Assembly: GCF_002265875.1 (NCBI RefSeq)
Contig: NZ_NPFA01000005.1
Location: 1 to 64,000, forward strand
DNA: 64,000 bases
From: Marinococcus halophilus
Lineage (GTDB): Bacteria; Bacillota; Bacilli; Bacillales; Marinococcaceae
Reading direction: 5' to 3'
Shown here: one piece after another, positions 25,205 through 34,536 of the stretch
Numbering within the stretch: the first letter of the stretch is position 1
How the letters are laid out: every line of letters begins with the position of its first letter
Notes under the pieces: model-generated
Told to the model about the DNA's origin: nothing
The model's database searches: none
Seen by the model: only the letters and a program-made list of their open reading frames with translations
Position numbers and translations under genes: made by a program

Positions 25205-26524
25205 TTAACCGCTTTTTTGCTTGTTGTCTGCATTTGTCGTTTCTTTTTCTGCTTCTACTTCGTTCCGGAAATACTGGCGGTCCAGAATCCGAAGGAACGG
25301 GAACCAGATGATAAACACCACGGCCAGGTTAAACAGCTGCAGCACAGCTCCCTGCCAGGCGTTTCCAGTAGCTAGAAATCCACTTAAGAAAATCGGGGTG
25401 GTCCATGGAACGATGATACCTGCCGGCTTTGGCACCAGGCCGATCGACATCGTTACATACGTTATGACTGCAATAACGACCGGAGCTACCAGCCACGGGA
25501 TTAATATTAACGGATTCATGATGATCGGCAGACCGAAAATAATCGGTTCATTGACGTTAAAGAACCCTGGAGGGCCGCCGACTTTGCCGAGCTGTTTCGC
25601 CTGTTTACTGCGGGCGAGCATAAACAGCCAGAGCACAATCGCAAGCGTCATCCCGGAACCGCCCATCCCTACAATAAAGGTATCAATGAACTGTTTGGTG
25701 ACCACGTTTGGCAGTTCTTCTCCTGCCTGGAAGGCACTCAAGTTCTGTTCATTCAGCGCGTACCAGATTGGGTCGAACACAGAGTTAACCAGAATCTGCC
25801 CGTGCAGGCCGAAAAACCAGAAGATCTGGATCATCAGAACAGCAATGATCGTCGCCGGGAGTCCGCTGCCAAGCGCGGTTAACGGCTCCTGCAAAACGGT
25901 ATAAATAAAGTTCTGGGCAGAATCAAACGGGGTAAGGCTGAACAAAATACGGATAGCGAGAAAAACTGATAAGGTCAGAGCGATAGGAATCAGCGCACTG
26001 AACGATCTTGACACTGCCTCCGGAACCCCGGCCGGCATTTTAATCGTCAAGTTTTTTTGTACGAAGTAGCGGTACAGCTCAGCCGCGAGGAACGCGGTCA
26101 GTATGCCAACAAACATGCCTTCGGCTCCGAGGGTGGATGTTGGTATAACCCCTTCTACACCCTCGAAGGTCTGCGGTGTTAGTATGATAAAACCAGCAAG
26201 GGCTACAACCCCGCCGTAAAGTGCTTCCACGCCGTAAGAAGCTGTTAATTTATACCCTATACCGATGATAACAAAAAGCCCCATAATACTGAGCGTGGAT
26301 GCCGACGCCGGGCCAAGCGCTGCCTGATAGGCTGCATAGGCGTCTTCCCCAATCAGCTGGTCCAGAAAAGGAAAATTAGCGATAACAACTAAAATAGAGC
26401 CAAAAATGATTAACGGCAGGGCAATCAAAAACCCGTCGCGCAAAGCCGTCAAATGACGGTTGTTATTTAATTTCTCCGCGATCGGCATCAGAATATTTTC
26501 CAATACCTCCATAAAACGATTCAT
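25205..26524 (-). CDS. licC: PTS system cellobiose/lichenan-type EIIC permease
   Basis: A 439-residue sugar-specific membrane subunit with about 10 hydrophobic segments. MPIAEKLNNNRHLTALRDGFL is in the first 40 residues, and PVIIGLP-type segments appear as NVNEPIIFGLPIIMNP, the EIIC sugar-binding loop with conserved NEP. It is flanked by EIIB and EIIA genes. The ribosome site GGAGGA is 8 bases before the ATG. The likely transported sugars are beta-linked disaccharides, inferred from the two phospho-beta-glucosidases in the operon. Confidence 0.93.
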   Translation of the reverse strand: MNRFMEVLENILMPIAEKLNNNRHLTALRDGFLIALPLIIFGSILVVIANFPFLDQLIGEDAYAAYQAALGPASASTLSIMGLFVIIGIGYKLTASYGVEALYGGVVALAGFIILTPQTFEGVEGVIPTSTLGAEGMFVGILTAFLAAELYRYFVQKNLTIKMPAGVPEAVSRSFSALIPIALTLSVFLAIRILFSLTPFDSAQNFIYTVLQEPLTALGSGLPATIIAVLMIQIFWFFGLHGQILVNSVFDPIWYALNEQNLSAFQAGEELPNVVTKQFIDTFIVGMGGSGMTLAIVLWLFMLARSKQAKQLGKVGGPPGFFNVNEPIIFGLPIIMNPLILIPWLVAPVVIAVITYVTMSIGLVPKPAGIIVPWTTPIFLSGFLATGNAWQGAVLQLFNLAVVFIIWFPFLRILDRQYFRNEVEAEKETTNADNKQKSG

Positions 26525-26536
26525 GTGTCTTCCTCC

Positions 26537-26848
26537 CTATTTTTGCTCGTTTAACAGCTTCATGGCGTGATCAAGTACAGCTTTTCCGTCTACACGTCCG
26601 TAAGCAACGGCATCAATAATATCAAGCGGGATCCCCTGCTCGTCGGCAACCTTGCCGAATTTTTTCTTCATAAAGCGCATCTGCGGACCGATCAAAAGTA
26701 CATCAGCCTTTTTAATTTCTTCCGGTGCTTTATCCTGGGCTGCTGCCCATATTTCTGCCTGAACCCCCTGCTCATCAGCGGCTTCTTTCATTTTTGAAAC
26801 AAGAAGGCTTGTCGACATTCCGGCGGAGCATGCTAATAAAATATTCAT
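26537..26848 (-). CDS. licB: PTS system cellobiose/lichenan-type EIIB component
   Basis: A 103-residue EIIB of the lactose/cellobiose family. Cys7 in MNILLACSAGMSTSLL is the phosphorylated residue, within the P-loop-like CSAGMST. I start at ATG 26848, where GGAGG sits 7 bases upstream; the in-frame extension to 26896 reads into the promoter. It is the first gene of the operon, and a cre-like site and an inverted repeat lie upstream. Confidence 0.93.
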   Translation of the reverse strand: MNILLACSAGMSTSLLVSKMKEAADEQGVQAEIWAAAQDKAPEEIKKADVLLIGPQMRFMKKKFGKVADEQGIPLDIIDAVAYGRVDGKAVLDHAMKLLNEQK

Positions 26849-26903
26849 TGATATTCCTCCAATTAAGATAAAATGATGTGCGGTTGATATATTCAATATA
26901 ATA

Positions 26904-26917
26904 AAAGAGCGCTTTCA
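26904..26917. promoter_or_regulatory. cre-like site upstream of the lic operon
   Basis: On the minus strand TGAAAGCGCTCTTT, which matches the first ten positions of the CcpA consensus. It lies 56 bases upstream of licB. CcpA repression of lic genes is known in B. subtilis; here it is inferred. Confidence 0.6.
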
Positions 26918-26933
26918 TAGATAGGGAAGGTTC

Positions 26934-26951
26934 TTCCGCTAGGAAGCGGAA
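26934..26951. promoter_or_regulatory. Inverted repeat between licB and licR, candidate LicR site
   Basis: A perfect 7-base inverted repeat, TTCCGCT and AGCGGAA, spaced by AGGA. It lies upstream of the cre-like site with respect to the lic operon, a reasonable place for a PRD-type activator site. The rest of the divergent region up to 27075 shows no obvious promoter for licR. Confidence 0.45.
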
Positions 26952-27075
26952 ATGATTTGTACTTCTTTCCTGCTTCTTTTGTGCTACTTTTATAGTATCC
27001 CTACTTGTGCGCTGTAGATAATGAAAATTTCTATAGCGCTTACATACATGTTTACCTTAAGGGGGTTAAAGAGAC

Positions 27076-29008
27076 ATGACTACACGTAGCAACAGTATTT
27101 TAAGAGAATTAGTTGCAAGCGGTATCCCGGTGACTGGAAGCTATCTGGCTTCTTTGCACGAGGTGTCAAGCCGGACTATCCGGGAGGACATCAAAGGACT
27201 TCAGACAACGCTCGAGTCCCATGGGGCAAAAATCGAAGCCATTAAGGGGAAAGGATACCAGCTGAAAATTATAGACAATGATAAGTTCCGGGCATATGTA
27301 AAGGAGTATTTACAGCCGGCAGCTCCCGACTCGCAGACTCTCCCTAATCTTCCTGAAGAGCGGGTTGCGTATTTGATACAGCGGCTTCTTCTCGCCAGTT
27401 CCTTCATCAAGCTGGATGAGCTCGCCGATGAAATGTTTGTCAGCCGGTCCACCGTGCAGAACGATTTGAAAAAGGTACGGGACATTTTAAAGAATTACAG
27501 TATTGCCCTGGAGCGGACGGCCAATGACGGTCTCCATCTTCAAGGAAGCGAGATGCGCATGCGGTTTTGTATCGCGGAGTATATCTTTGACCGCCAGAAC
27601 GAACAGCCTCGCCACGACCAGTCGTTGCCGTTTCTCCATCTTTCCGAAGAAGAACGAAAAAGCATCTGGAGCATTATTTTAAAGCAGATAAAAATGCAGC
27701 ATATATCCCTATCCGATATTGCCCTGCACAATTTATTCAACCATATCCTGATTGCCTACCAGCGCATTCAGGACGAGTATTACGTATCGATGTATCACGC
27801 AGAATTTGACGAACTGACGCAAAAGCGTGAATACCAGGTAGCCAAAAATATGGTCACAGAAATCAACCAAACCTGGGAGGTGTCGTTCCCGGAGGAAGAG
27901 ATTGCCTATATTACGCTTCATCTGCTTGGCACCCGTCTATTTGACAATGAAGCAGGAACAGCAGAAGCAGTAAAAAATTCCCTTGATACGGATACCTACA
28001 AAATGGTCGCTTTTCTGCTCCAGCATATCGATAGGGAACTGCATTTAACACTCCAGCACGACCAGGAGCTCGTCATTGCCCTGGCCCTTCATCTGCAGCC
28101 TGCGATCAGCCGATTCCGTTACAATATGAATGTGCGCAATCCGATGCTTGCTGATATTAAGGCTGGCTACCCGCTCGCCTTTGAAGCCGGGGTCATCGCC
28201 GGCATCGCTCTCGAAGAGCATTACGATATTCGTATTGATGAAAACGAAATCGGCTATTTGGCCCTCCATATCGGTGCCGCGCTGGAACGCAGTAAAATGG
28301 AAACAGCTCCTGCACGCTGTCTGATCGTCTGCGCCTCTGGCCGGGGAAGCGCCCAACTCCTCTACTACCGGCTTCAGGCAACATTCGGCAGGCGGCTTCA
28401 CATTCAGGGGACGACAGAATATTACCGTCTGCGGGAGATGGATTTTGATCATATCGACGTCATCATCAGCTCGGTCCCCATTTATGATGACCTGCCGGTG
28501 CCCGTGCTTCAGGTCAATACGATTTTAAGCGAAACGGATCTTCGTATTATTGAAGGGTTTATTTCCAAAGAACCCGCCATCCGTATGTATTTACGGGAAT
28601 CACTCGTCTTTTTGCATCAATCATTTTCCACCACAGAGCAAATACTCCAATTTTTCGAACGGGAGCTGGATGAGCGGAATTTAATTGATGATGGTTTTCT
28701 TGATTCTGTTCTTGAGCGGGAAAACGTGGCTCCGACAGCCTTCGGGAATCTTGTGGCCATCCCTCATCCAGTTACGCCAAAGACCGAAGAAACCTTTTTA
28801 GCCTTCTGCACGCTCGACAAACCTGTCCGCTGGGGTGAGCGTCCCGTCCAGCTTGTCTGCCTGCTGAATTGTAAAAAAAGACAGCACCGAAGACCTGCAG
28901 GAAATGTATGAGCTGCTGGGCCGGGTTATTGAACAGCCCAAGTTAATCCAGCGACTGTTAAAAGCAGAAACGGCCGAAGGATTTTTGCAGCTTCTTTCCT
29001 CCTCCTGA
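27076..29008 (+). pseudogene. licR: LicR-type PRD transcriptional regulator, frameshifted near the 3' end
   Basis: The open frame runs 611 codons to 28911, then ends in a non-homologous tail (KKRQHRRPAGNV). At the A7 run 28873-28879, dropping one A restores a reading frame with KKDSTEDLQEMYELLG through a TGA at 29006-29008, giving about 643 residues, near the length of B. subtilis LicR. Domains: N-terminal HTH pair (about 5-110), PRD1 and PRD2 (about 185-400), an EIIB-like domain with CASGRGSAQ near residue 416, and an EIIA-like domain with VAIPHP near 560. It is divergent from the lic operon it should activate. The cause may be a true mutation, an assembly error in the homopolymer, or transcript slippage. 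All catalytic regions lie before the shift. Confidence 0.88.
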
Positions 29009-29013
29009 ATTGT

Positions 29014-29046
29014 GCAGGCAAAGAAATTCCTTGCCCTGCTTTTTTT
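29014..29046 (+). terminator. Terminator after licR
   Basis: GCAGGCAAAG and CCTTGCCCTGC form a slightly bulged stem, followed directly by seven Ts. It lies 5 bases after the restored licR stop codon, which supports that stop as the ancestral end of the gene. Confidence 0.75.
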
Positions 29047-29169
29047 CTGCCTGAAAAACGATTTTCGTAAATTATTCACATCTTTTTCTCCTTTTCGAAC
29101 TTATTCTTTGGTATAAAGGGAGAAGAAGTTAATAATCACGGTCTCGTTTATATAAAAGGAGGAAAATTT

Positions 29170-29730
29170 ATGCGCCGATTAATTGCCTGCCTAGCCGCCG
29201 GCTTTCTGCTCTCTCCTGCAGTGGCCGATGCCCATACACACCTCGAAAGCTCCGAGCCTGAAGAAGGAGCCACCGTGGAAGCACCGGAAGAAATCACGTT
29301 TTATTTTGACGGCCCTATTGAAGACTACAACGGAGTCACGGTCAAAGACGCAGAAGGAAATGATGTGGAAACTGCTGACGTTTTCATCGAGCCCGAAGAC
29401 CAATTGAATGTGACCATGGAAGATCCGCTCGATGCGGGAGAATACGAAGCATCTTTTGATATTGTCAGCGAAGACGGCCACATTATGGAGGACAGCTCTT
29501 CCTTTACTGTAGAAGAAGCATCCGAAGAAGAAACGGCCACCTCTGATGATGCCTCCTCTTCTGAAAACAACGCGGAAGGAGCGGAGGAAAACGCCGACGG
29601 TGAAACCGAAAGTGCCATTAATGAAGAAGAAGCCGGCTCCGGGTTCGGCATAACCATTGGAGTAATCGGCCTCGGTCTCGTAGTCGCCATTGTGGCCCTA
29701 TTCCTGTTCCGCCTTAAGCGCCGGACATGA
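29170..29730 (+). CDS. Copper resistance CopC-domain lipid-anchored-like membrane protein
   Basis: A 186-residue exported protein. A signal peptide (RRLIACLAAGFLLSPAVADA) ends near residue 20, and the mature protein starts with HTHLESSEPEEG, the His-bearing Cu site of CopC. The CopC beta-barrel runs to about residue 115 (SEDGHIMEDSSSF, with a second conserved His). An acidic Glu/Asp/Ser-rich linker (116-155) leads to a C-terminal helix (about 158-180) ending in RLKRRT. It is anchored by that helix, not by a Cys lipobox. AAGGAGGA precedes the ATG. The gene overlaps the CopD gene by 4 bases. Copper binding outside the membrane is inferred. Confidence 0.88.
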   Translation: MRRLIACLAAGFLLSPAVADAHTHLESSEPEEGATVEAPEEITFYFDGPIEDYNGVTVKDAEGNDVETADVFIEPEDQLNVTMEDPLDAGEYEASFDIVSEDGHIMEDSSSFTVEEASEEETATSDDASSSENNAEGAEENADGETESAINEEEAGSGFGITIGVIGLGLVVAIVALFLFRLKRRT

Positions 29731-30818
29731 TTCTTGCAGCAGGTAACGCTCTGCAGTATTTGTTTTTTGCTGTGCTCGCCGGTACGCTTGTGCTTCAGCT
29801 TATCCCTGCAACGCACCGGCCGGCTCTTTCTATTCCATTTTTCGTTCCGGCGGTTGCCGCAGCCCTGCTTCCTGTCGTTTCTTTTGTGCCTATCGCAATG
29901 CTCGCACAAACGGTGGCTGCAGGTAGAGACATGCCTTTTTTTGGCGCCCTCGAGCGCATACTGTTCCAGTACGAAGTAGGCCAGAGCTGGGTAGTGCTGT
30001 TTGTCCTGAGCTTTTTCCTCCTCGGGATATTCATTCTTTTTTTTCATTCCACCGGAATGTCCAGAGCTTCTGCCATCGTTGGCCTGGTTCTTATCATGGG
30101 TATGATCGGAGCTTTAGGTGCCTCCGGCCACGCCGCCAACGCTATCCCGCTCATCGGCGGGACGCTTCATTTTTTCCATCTGCTTGCGGTGAGCCTGTGG
30201 ATTGGCACGCTTTTAATGGTCAGCTGGTTTGCCATTTCCTATAAACAATGGGCTTCTTTTTTGGAATGGTTCACACTGATCGCTATCATGTGTGTCATCA
30301 TCATTGCCTTTACTGGCGTAATCATGGGGCAGCTGCTGACAGACCCATTTATCGGCTCCTGGGCTCTTCCTTACGGCGAAGCCCTTGTCTGGAAGCATTT
30401 GTTTTATATAGTTATCCTTATGTTTGCACTTTTTAATGGCATATTTATCCGCAGGCGCCTGCAGCAGGTCACAGATTATAATCCACGACAATGGCTGCGG
30501 GCAGAAAGTCTGACGGCCGTACTTATCTTTGTTATTACTGCTTTTATGACCGAACAGGAGCCAAGCGGCAGCCTGCATTATGAAAACCCGGCCTTTTTAT
30601 TTCATGTGCTCTACCCTGCTTCCGTGCCCGACAGTGCTTCCTTCCAGCTGCAGCTGCATCCCATCACCATTTTAAGTGTGCTGTTATCCATCGGGTTTTT
30701 ATATTTGATGGTGCAGAGCTTTCATCGCGGACGCTCGCCGCTCAGCGTTTTTGCTCTCGGCTGTATGTTTGTGCTGAGTGCATATACCGGCCTCGTATAT
30801 ATTCTCGATTTTGTCTGA
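29727..30818 (+). CDS. CopD-family copper transport membrane protein
   Basis: A 363-residue polytopic protein with about 9 hydrophobic segments. GGTLHFFHLLAVSLWIGTLL is the CopD core with conserved His and Trp, and EALVWKHLFYIVI a second His segment. It overlaps the CopC gene in ATGA and so is translationally coupled. CopC/CopD pairs move copper across the membrane; YcnJ in B. subtilis is a fusion of the same two domains, split here into two genes. Uptake is the usual role, but direction cannot be read from sequence. Confidence 0.87.
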   Translation: MILAAGNALQYLFFAVLAGTLVLQLIPATHRPALSIPFFVPAVAAALLPVVSFVPIAMLAQTVAAGRDMPFFGALERILFQYEVGQSWVVLFVLSFFLLGIFILFFHSTGMSRASAIVGLVLIMGMIGALGASGHAANAIPLIGGTLHFFHLLAVSLWIGTLLMVSWFAISYKQWASFLEWFTLIAIMCVIIIAFTGVIMGQLLTDPFIGSWALPYGEALVWKHLFYIVILMFALFNGIFIRRRLQQVTDYNPRQWLRAESLTAVLIFVITAFMTEQEPSGSLHYENPAFLFHVLYPASVPDSASFQLQLHPITILSVLLSIGFLYLMVQSFHRGRSPLSVFALGCMFVLSAYTGLVYILDFV

Positions 30819-30833
30819 GCAGGCATTCTGTCC

Positions 30834-30867
30834 AAGCGCTCATGGAAATATTCATGAGTGCTTTTTT
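30834..30867 (+). terminator. Terminator after the CopC-CopD unit
   Basis: AAGCGCTCATG pairs with CATGAGTGCTT (one G-T) around GAAATATT and is followed by six Ts. Confidence 0.85.
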
Positions 30868-30924
30868 ATTTACGCATCGATTATTTCCCGGCAATAATCT
30901 AAATTAATGAAAGGGGGCCGTTTT

Positions 30925-31563
30925 ATGTTTCAGTTGGACAACGTAAAGTATAAAAACATTATTAACACGAAACAGCTGACCATCCCCGCGGACACCATCA
31001 CCGCTGTCACGGGCCCAAGCGGTTCGGGAAAATCAACACTTCTGCGTCTGCTCAATTACCTGGTCAGCCCGGACAGCGGCACTGTTTCCTACCATGGAAA
31101 ACCGTTCTCCGCCTGGGAGCCCACAGAATTGCGCAGGCAGGTGATGATGCTTCCGCAGCAGCCGGTGCTGTTCGGGGAAACAGTAGCTGAAAACCTTCAG
31201 GCCGGAAGACTATTCAGCGGCAGGGAGGAAGTTTCTGAAGAAAAGCTCACTGCTGCGGCGCAACAGTGCATGCTGAATAAACAGCTCAGTGACTCTGCCG
31301 AAAATCTGTCCGGCGGAGAACAGCAGCGTCTCTCCCTCGCCCGGCTGCTTCTTGCCGGGCCCGACGTCTATTTGCTGGACGAGCCGACGTCGGCGCTTGA
31401 TGAAGATATGGAATGGAACGTCATGGAACGATTTCTGGCCGAGGCCCGGCGTGCTGCCAAAGGCGTTATTTTCGTCAGCCATGCAGCGGCGATGGCTGAC
31501 CATTTTGCCGACCATACCATCCAGTCAGATTCATTTACCAGAGGGGGAGGCTTGAAACCATGA
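30925..31563 (+). CDS. fetA: ABC transporter ATPase, FetA/YbbL-like
   Basis: A 212-residue single-domain ATPase. Walker A GPSGSGKST is near residue 35, signature LSGGEQQRLSLARLL near 131 and Walker B VYLLDEPTSALDE near 152, with an H-loop SHAAAM. It pairs with the FetB-like permease, overlapping by 4 bases in ATGA. In E. coli FetAB exports iron and confers oxidative-stress resistance. I chose ATG 30925 because AAAGGGGG is 8 bases upstream, dropping six residues from the longest frame. Copper-linked genes are immediately upstream. The metal specificity here is inferred. Confidence 0.8.
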   Translation: MFQLDNVKYKNIINTKQLTIPADTITAVTGPSGSGKSTLLRLLNYLVSPDSGTVSYHGKPFSAWEPTELRRQVMMLPQQPVLFGETVAENLQAGRLFSGREEVSEEKLTAAAQQCMLNKQLSDSAENLSGGEQQRLSLARLLLAGPDVYLLDEPTSALDEDMEWNVMERFLAEARRAAKGVIFVSHAAAMADHFADHTIQSDSFTRGGGLKP

Positions 31564-32348
31564 CTGAAAACACCTCTATTATCGAGCTGTCGTTCTGGCA
31601 AATTCTTGCCGCCTACGTGTTTATCGTTCTTCTGCTCGTCATCGTGCGCTGGCGGAAAATCCCCCGGGAGAAAGAAATACTGATTTCTTCGCTCCGTATG
31701 ACGTTTCAGCTGCTGTTAATGGGATACGTGCTCATGTTTTTATTTGAAAACCCGAGCCCCTGGCTCACATCGCTGATTGTCCTTTTTATGCTCAGCTTTG
31801 CAATCTGGAATATTTTCCAACGCGTCCGTGGTCCTCTGAGCCGGGAAATGAAACGGGCGATTGCTGTATCGATGAGCATCGGCACCATTCTGAGCCTGCT
31901 TTACTTCAATTTTGTCGTTATCCAGTTTGCACCGTGGTTTAATCCGCGTTACTTTATTCCAATTGCCGGCATGATTATCGGCAATTCCATGACTGGTATT
32001 ACACTTGGGGTCCAGACGCTCACTGAACACCTGCACAGCCAGCGCTCCCGGGTGGAAGCTGCACTAATGCTCGGGGCAACGCCGAACCAGGCTACCCGTA
32101 AACTTGTAAATCAGTCATTCGATGCAGCCATTCTTCCAACGATTAACAACATGGTCGGCGCAGGAATCGTGTTTTTGCCCGGCATGATGACCGGACAGAT
32201 TATTTCCGGCGTCAATCCGGTGACAGCGATTGGCTACCAGATTGCCATTCTTTTGGGCATTACCGGAGCCGTAGCTCTCAGCGTAATTTTATTTACCCAG
32301 CTCGGCTACAAAACGTATTTTAACGACCGCATGCAGCTGAAGGATTGA
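31560..32348 (+). CDS. fetB: ABC transporter permease, FetB/UPF0014 family
   Basis: A 262-residue membrane protein with seven hydrophobic segments, the UPF0014/YbbM fold. FIPIAGMIIGNSMTGITLGVQ in the middle and EAALMLGATPNQATRK, the cytoplasmic loop that docks the ATPase, are family hallmarks. GAGIVFLPGMMTGQI follows in the C-terminal half. It overlaps the ATPase gene by 4 bases and so is a dedicated partner. Iron export is the assigned role for E. coli FetB. Confidence 0.88.
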   Translation: MTENTSIIELSFWQILAAYVFIVLLLVIVRWRKIPREKEILISSLRMTFQLLLMGYVLMFLFENPSPWLTSLIVLFMLSFAIWNIFQRVRGPLSREMKRAIAVSMSIGTILSLLYFNFVVIQFAPWFNPRYFIPIAGMIIGNSMTGITLGVQTLTEHLHSQRSRVEAALMLGATPNQATRKLVNQSFDAAILPTINNMVGAGIVFLPGMMTGQIISGVNPVTAIGYQIAILLGITGAVALSVILFTQLGYKTYFNDRMQLKD

Positions 32349-32433
32349 CCGGCAAGCTGCTTGTTGTAGGTGGGCAGAGGCGTGTAATTCTCTCTTTCTA
32401 CCTTCCTGAAAAGCTTCACTTTTTTTTCATTCG

Positions 32434-32441
32434 CCCGATAT
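32434..32441 (+). promoter_or_regulatory. Candidate sigma-D -10 element for the chemoreceptor gene
   Basis: CCCGATAT differs at one position from the Bacillus sigma-D -10 element GCCGATAT and lies 44 bases before the ATG. The -35 position (15 bases upstream) reads TTCA, a poor match to TAAA. Chemoreceptors are normal members of the sigma-D regulon. Confidence 0.5.
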
Positions 32442-32485
32442 GAATAAGAGAAGGTATTTGTTTACATATTGGGGAGTGGATAAAC

Positions 32486-34495
32486 ATGAAGGAAAAATTA
32501 TTACAGCTGAATCTTCGAAAAAAATTACTTATTTGGTTGTTAGCGATTGGCCTGCTTCCGGCTGCTGCTGTCGCTTTTTTTGTCTTTCAGGAAAGCAGCA
32601 GTGTCGTCGTTGCCGAAGAAGAAGAAAAACTGACCATGGCTTCGGAAGCCGCCGCAGAGGGGATGGACCGCTGGCTCGTTAAACGGCTCGATGAAATTGT
32701 GCTCGCTGCGGGAACCCAGGACATGCAAAGCGGTGACACAGATACCCGTCTCAGCCTGATGAATCAAATCATTGACCGCGACGAAACGTTTGAAACGGTC
32801 GTATTCACCGAACCGGATGGCATCGTGGAAGCGCACACTACCGAAGAAAATATCGGAGAGCTTGACCTTAGCGACAGAGACTATTTTAAAAATGGCATGA
32901 ACGGCGAAACGACGATTTCAGATGTTCTCACCTCCAATTCCACCGGCAACCGTATCGTGGTTGTGGCTTCTCCGGTGACTGCCTCTAACGGGGATATCAC
33001 CGGTGTCATGTCCGCTTCTGTTAATTTCGACGCTTTAATGGAGCGCTATGCTGGGAGCGGTGATGAAAGCAGCGCTGTGCCAATTCTCGTCGATAACCAA
33101 AATGTGATTCAGCTTCACCCGCAGGAGGATCTGATCGGCCAGCCGGTCGGCCAGGCTGATATCAGCAGTGAGTGGCAGGCTTTGCTTGCCGGAGAACACG
33201 AAGAAGCTTCCTCTACCACGCTGGACAACAGCAATGAACAATTACTCGTATCCGCCTCTCCCGTTCAGGACGCAGGCTACAGTATTTTCTTCCTGACCCC
33301 AATGGAGGAGGTTCTCGCAGCAACCGACGGCCTGAAATGGACGGTGCTTACCATTATTGGGGCGGCGGTTCTATTAATTACCGGTGCCGCTTTCCTAATC
33401 GCCGGCCGTATTACAAAACCGATCCGTTTAATTACTGAACGGGTGAAGCAGGTAGCCGATGATGACTTAACCGGAGAAGACATTGAGCTGAACCAGCAGG
33501 ATGAAATCGGCCAGCTCGCCACACATTTTAACCGGATGAGCACCAGGCTGAAGGAGCTGATCGGCCAGTTTGATATGAGCTCCCGGCTGCTTCAGGATTC
33601 ATCAGAGCAGCTGTTGTCAAATTCCAATAAATCCAGCCAGGCTATCACCGAGGTCAATGCTTCCCTGCAGCAGGTGGCGTCCGGCTCCGAACAACAGTCT
33701 GTAAGCATCAAAGAAAGTACAGGAGCCATGGAAGAAGTTTCTAAAGGGGTTCAGGAAGTGGCAGGCAGTACGACCTCCATTTCCGAGCATGCGGCCTCAA
33801 CGACAGAAAAAGCGAACGATGGTCTTGTTACTATGAGCGAGGCGCTGGACAAGATGCAATCCATTCATACGTCCGTCGAACGTTCCAATGAAGTAAATCA
33901 GACGCTGAGCGCCCGCTCCAGGGAAATTGAAAACATCTTGAACGTCATCACCACCATTGCAGAGCAGACAAACCTGCTTGCTTTAAATGCAGCTATTGAA
34001 GCTGCAAGGGCAGGAGAGCACGGCAAAGGATTTGCTGTTGTCGCTGAAGAAGTCCGAAAGCTTGCTGAGCAGTCCAGGGATTCTTCGTCCCAGATCGCCT
34101 CAATCATTACTACAATTCAAACTGAAATTCAGGATTCCGCCGTTTCCATGGAGCAGGTCACTGGCGAGGTGCAGGACGGCCTGCAGATGACTGAACAGGC
34201 TAAGGCTGCTTTTCAGGAGATTTCAGATTATACGAATGAAGTAAGTGTACGCCTTGAAAGCGTAGCAGCTACTTCGGAGCAGATGGCAGCAAGCTCACAG
34301 GAAATTACTGCTTCTTTCGATGAAATTTCGGCCATTTCGGAGCACAATGCCGGCACCTCTCAAAGCGTAGCCTCCGCTTCGGAAACGCAGCTTCAGTCAG
34401 TAGAAGAGATTGACGCTCTCGCAGAAGCGCTGAATATGATGTCCAAGGAATTAAACACAATCGTATCGCACTTTAAGACCGAAAACGAACAGTGA
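32486..34495 (+). CDS. Methyl-accepting chemotaxis protein, Cache-type
   Basis: A 669-residue chemoreceptor. A first membrane helix lies at about 18-38. A periplasm-facing acidic sensor domain of the double Cache type (about 40-285) includes [13 protein letters not shown] second helix lies at about 288-311. HAMP spans 312-365, and a long coiled-coil signalling domain follows, with the hairpin [19 protein letters not shown] near residue 492 and [19 protein letters not shown]. Glutamine/glutamate-rich methylation segments flank it. The ligand is unknown. GGGGAG precedes the ATG. No chemotaxis neighbours are present. Confidence 0.93.
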   Translation: MKEKLLQLNLRKKLLIWLLAIGLLPAAAVAFFVFQESSSVVVAEEEEKLTMASEAAAEGMDRWLVKRLDEIVLAAGTQDMQSGDTDTRLSLMNQIIDRDETFETVVFTEPDGIVEAHTTEENIGELDLSDRDYFKNGMNGETTISDVLTSNSTGNRIVVVASPVTASNGDITGVMSASVNFDALMERYAGSGDESSAVPILVDNQNVIQLHPQEDLIGQPVGQADISSEWQALLAGEHEEASSTTLDNSNEQLLVSASPVQDAGYSIFFLTPMEEVLAATDGLKWTVLTIIGAAVLLITGAAFLIAGRITKPIRLITERVKQVADDDLTGEDIELNQQDEIGQLATHFNRMSTRLKELIGQFDMSSRLLQDSSEQLLSNSNKSSQAITEVNASLQQVASGSEQQSVSIKESTGAMEEVSKGVQEVAGSTTSISEHAASTTEKANDGLVTMSEALDKMQSIHTSVERSNEVNQTLSARSREIENILNVITTIAEQTNLLALNAAIEAARAGEHGKGFAVVAEEVRKLAEQSRDSSSQIASIITTIQTEIQDSAVSMEQVTGEVQDGLQMTEQAKAAFQEISDYTNEVSVRLESVAATSEQMAASSQEITASFDEISAISEHNAGTSQSVASASETQLQSVEEIDALAEALNMMSKELNTIVSHFKTENEQ

Positions 34496-34500
34496 ATAGT

Positions 34501-34536
34501 AAAAATCCCGACTCTATATAAGAGCCGGGATTTTTT
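34501..34536. terminator. Bidirectional terminator between the chemoreceptor and TauE/SafE genes
   Basis: AAATCCCG and CGGGATTT, with further pairing of ACTCT to AGAGC-type bases, flank a TATATA loop, followed by TTTTTT on the plus side and AAAA on the other. Confidence 0.8.

Noticed and set aside
26537-26896. EIIB start at 26896
   Set aside because: The extra 16 residues precede the MNILLACSAG family start, and GGAGG is spaced for ATG 26848 only.
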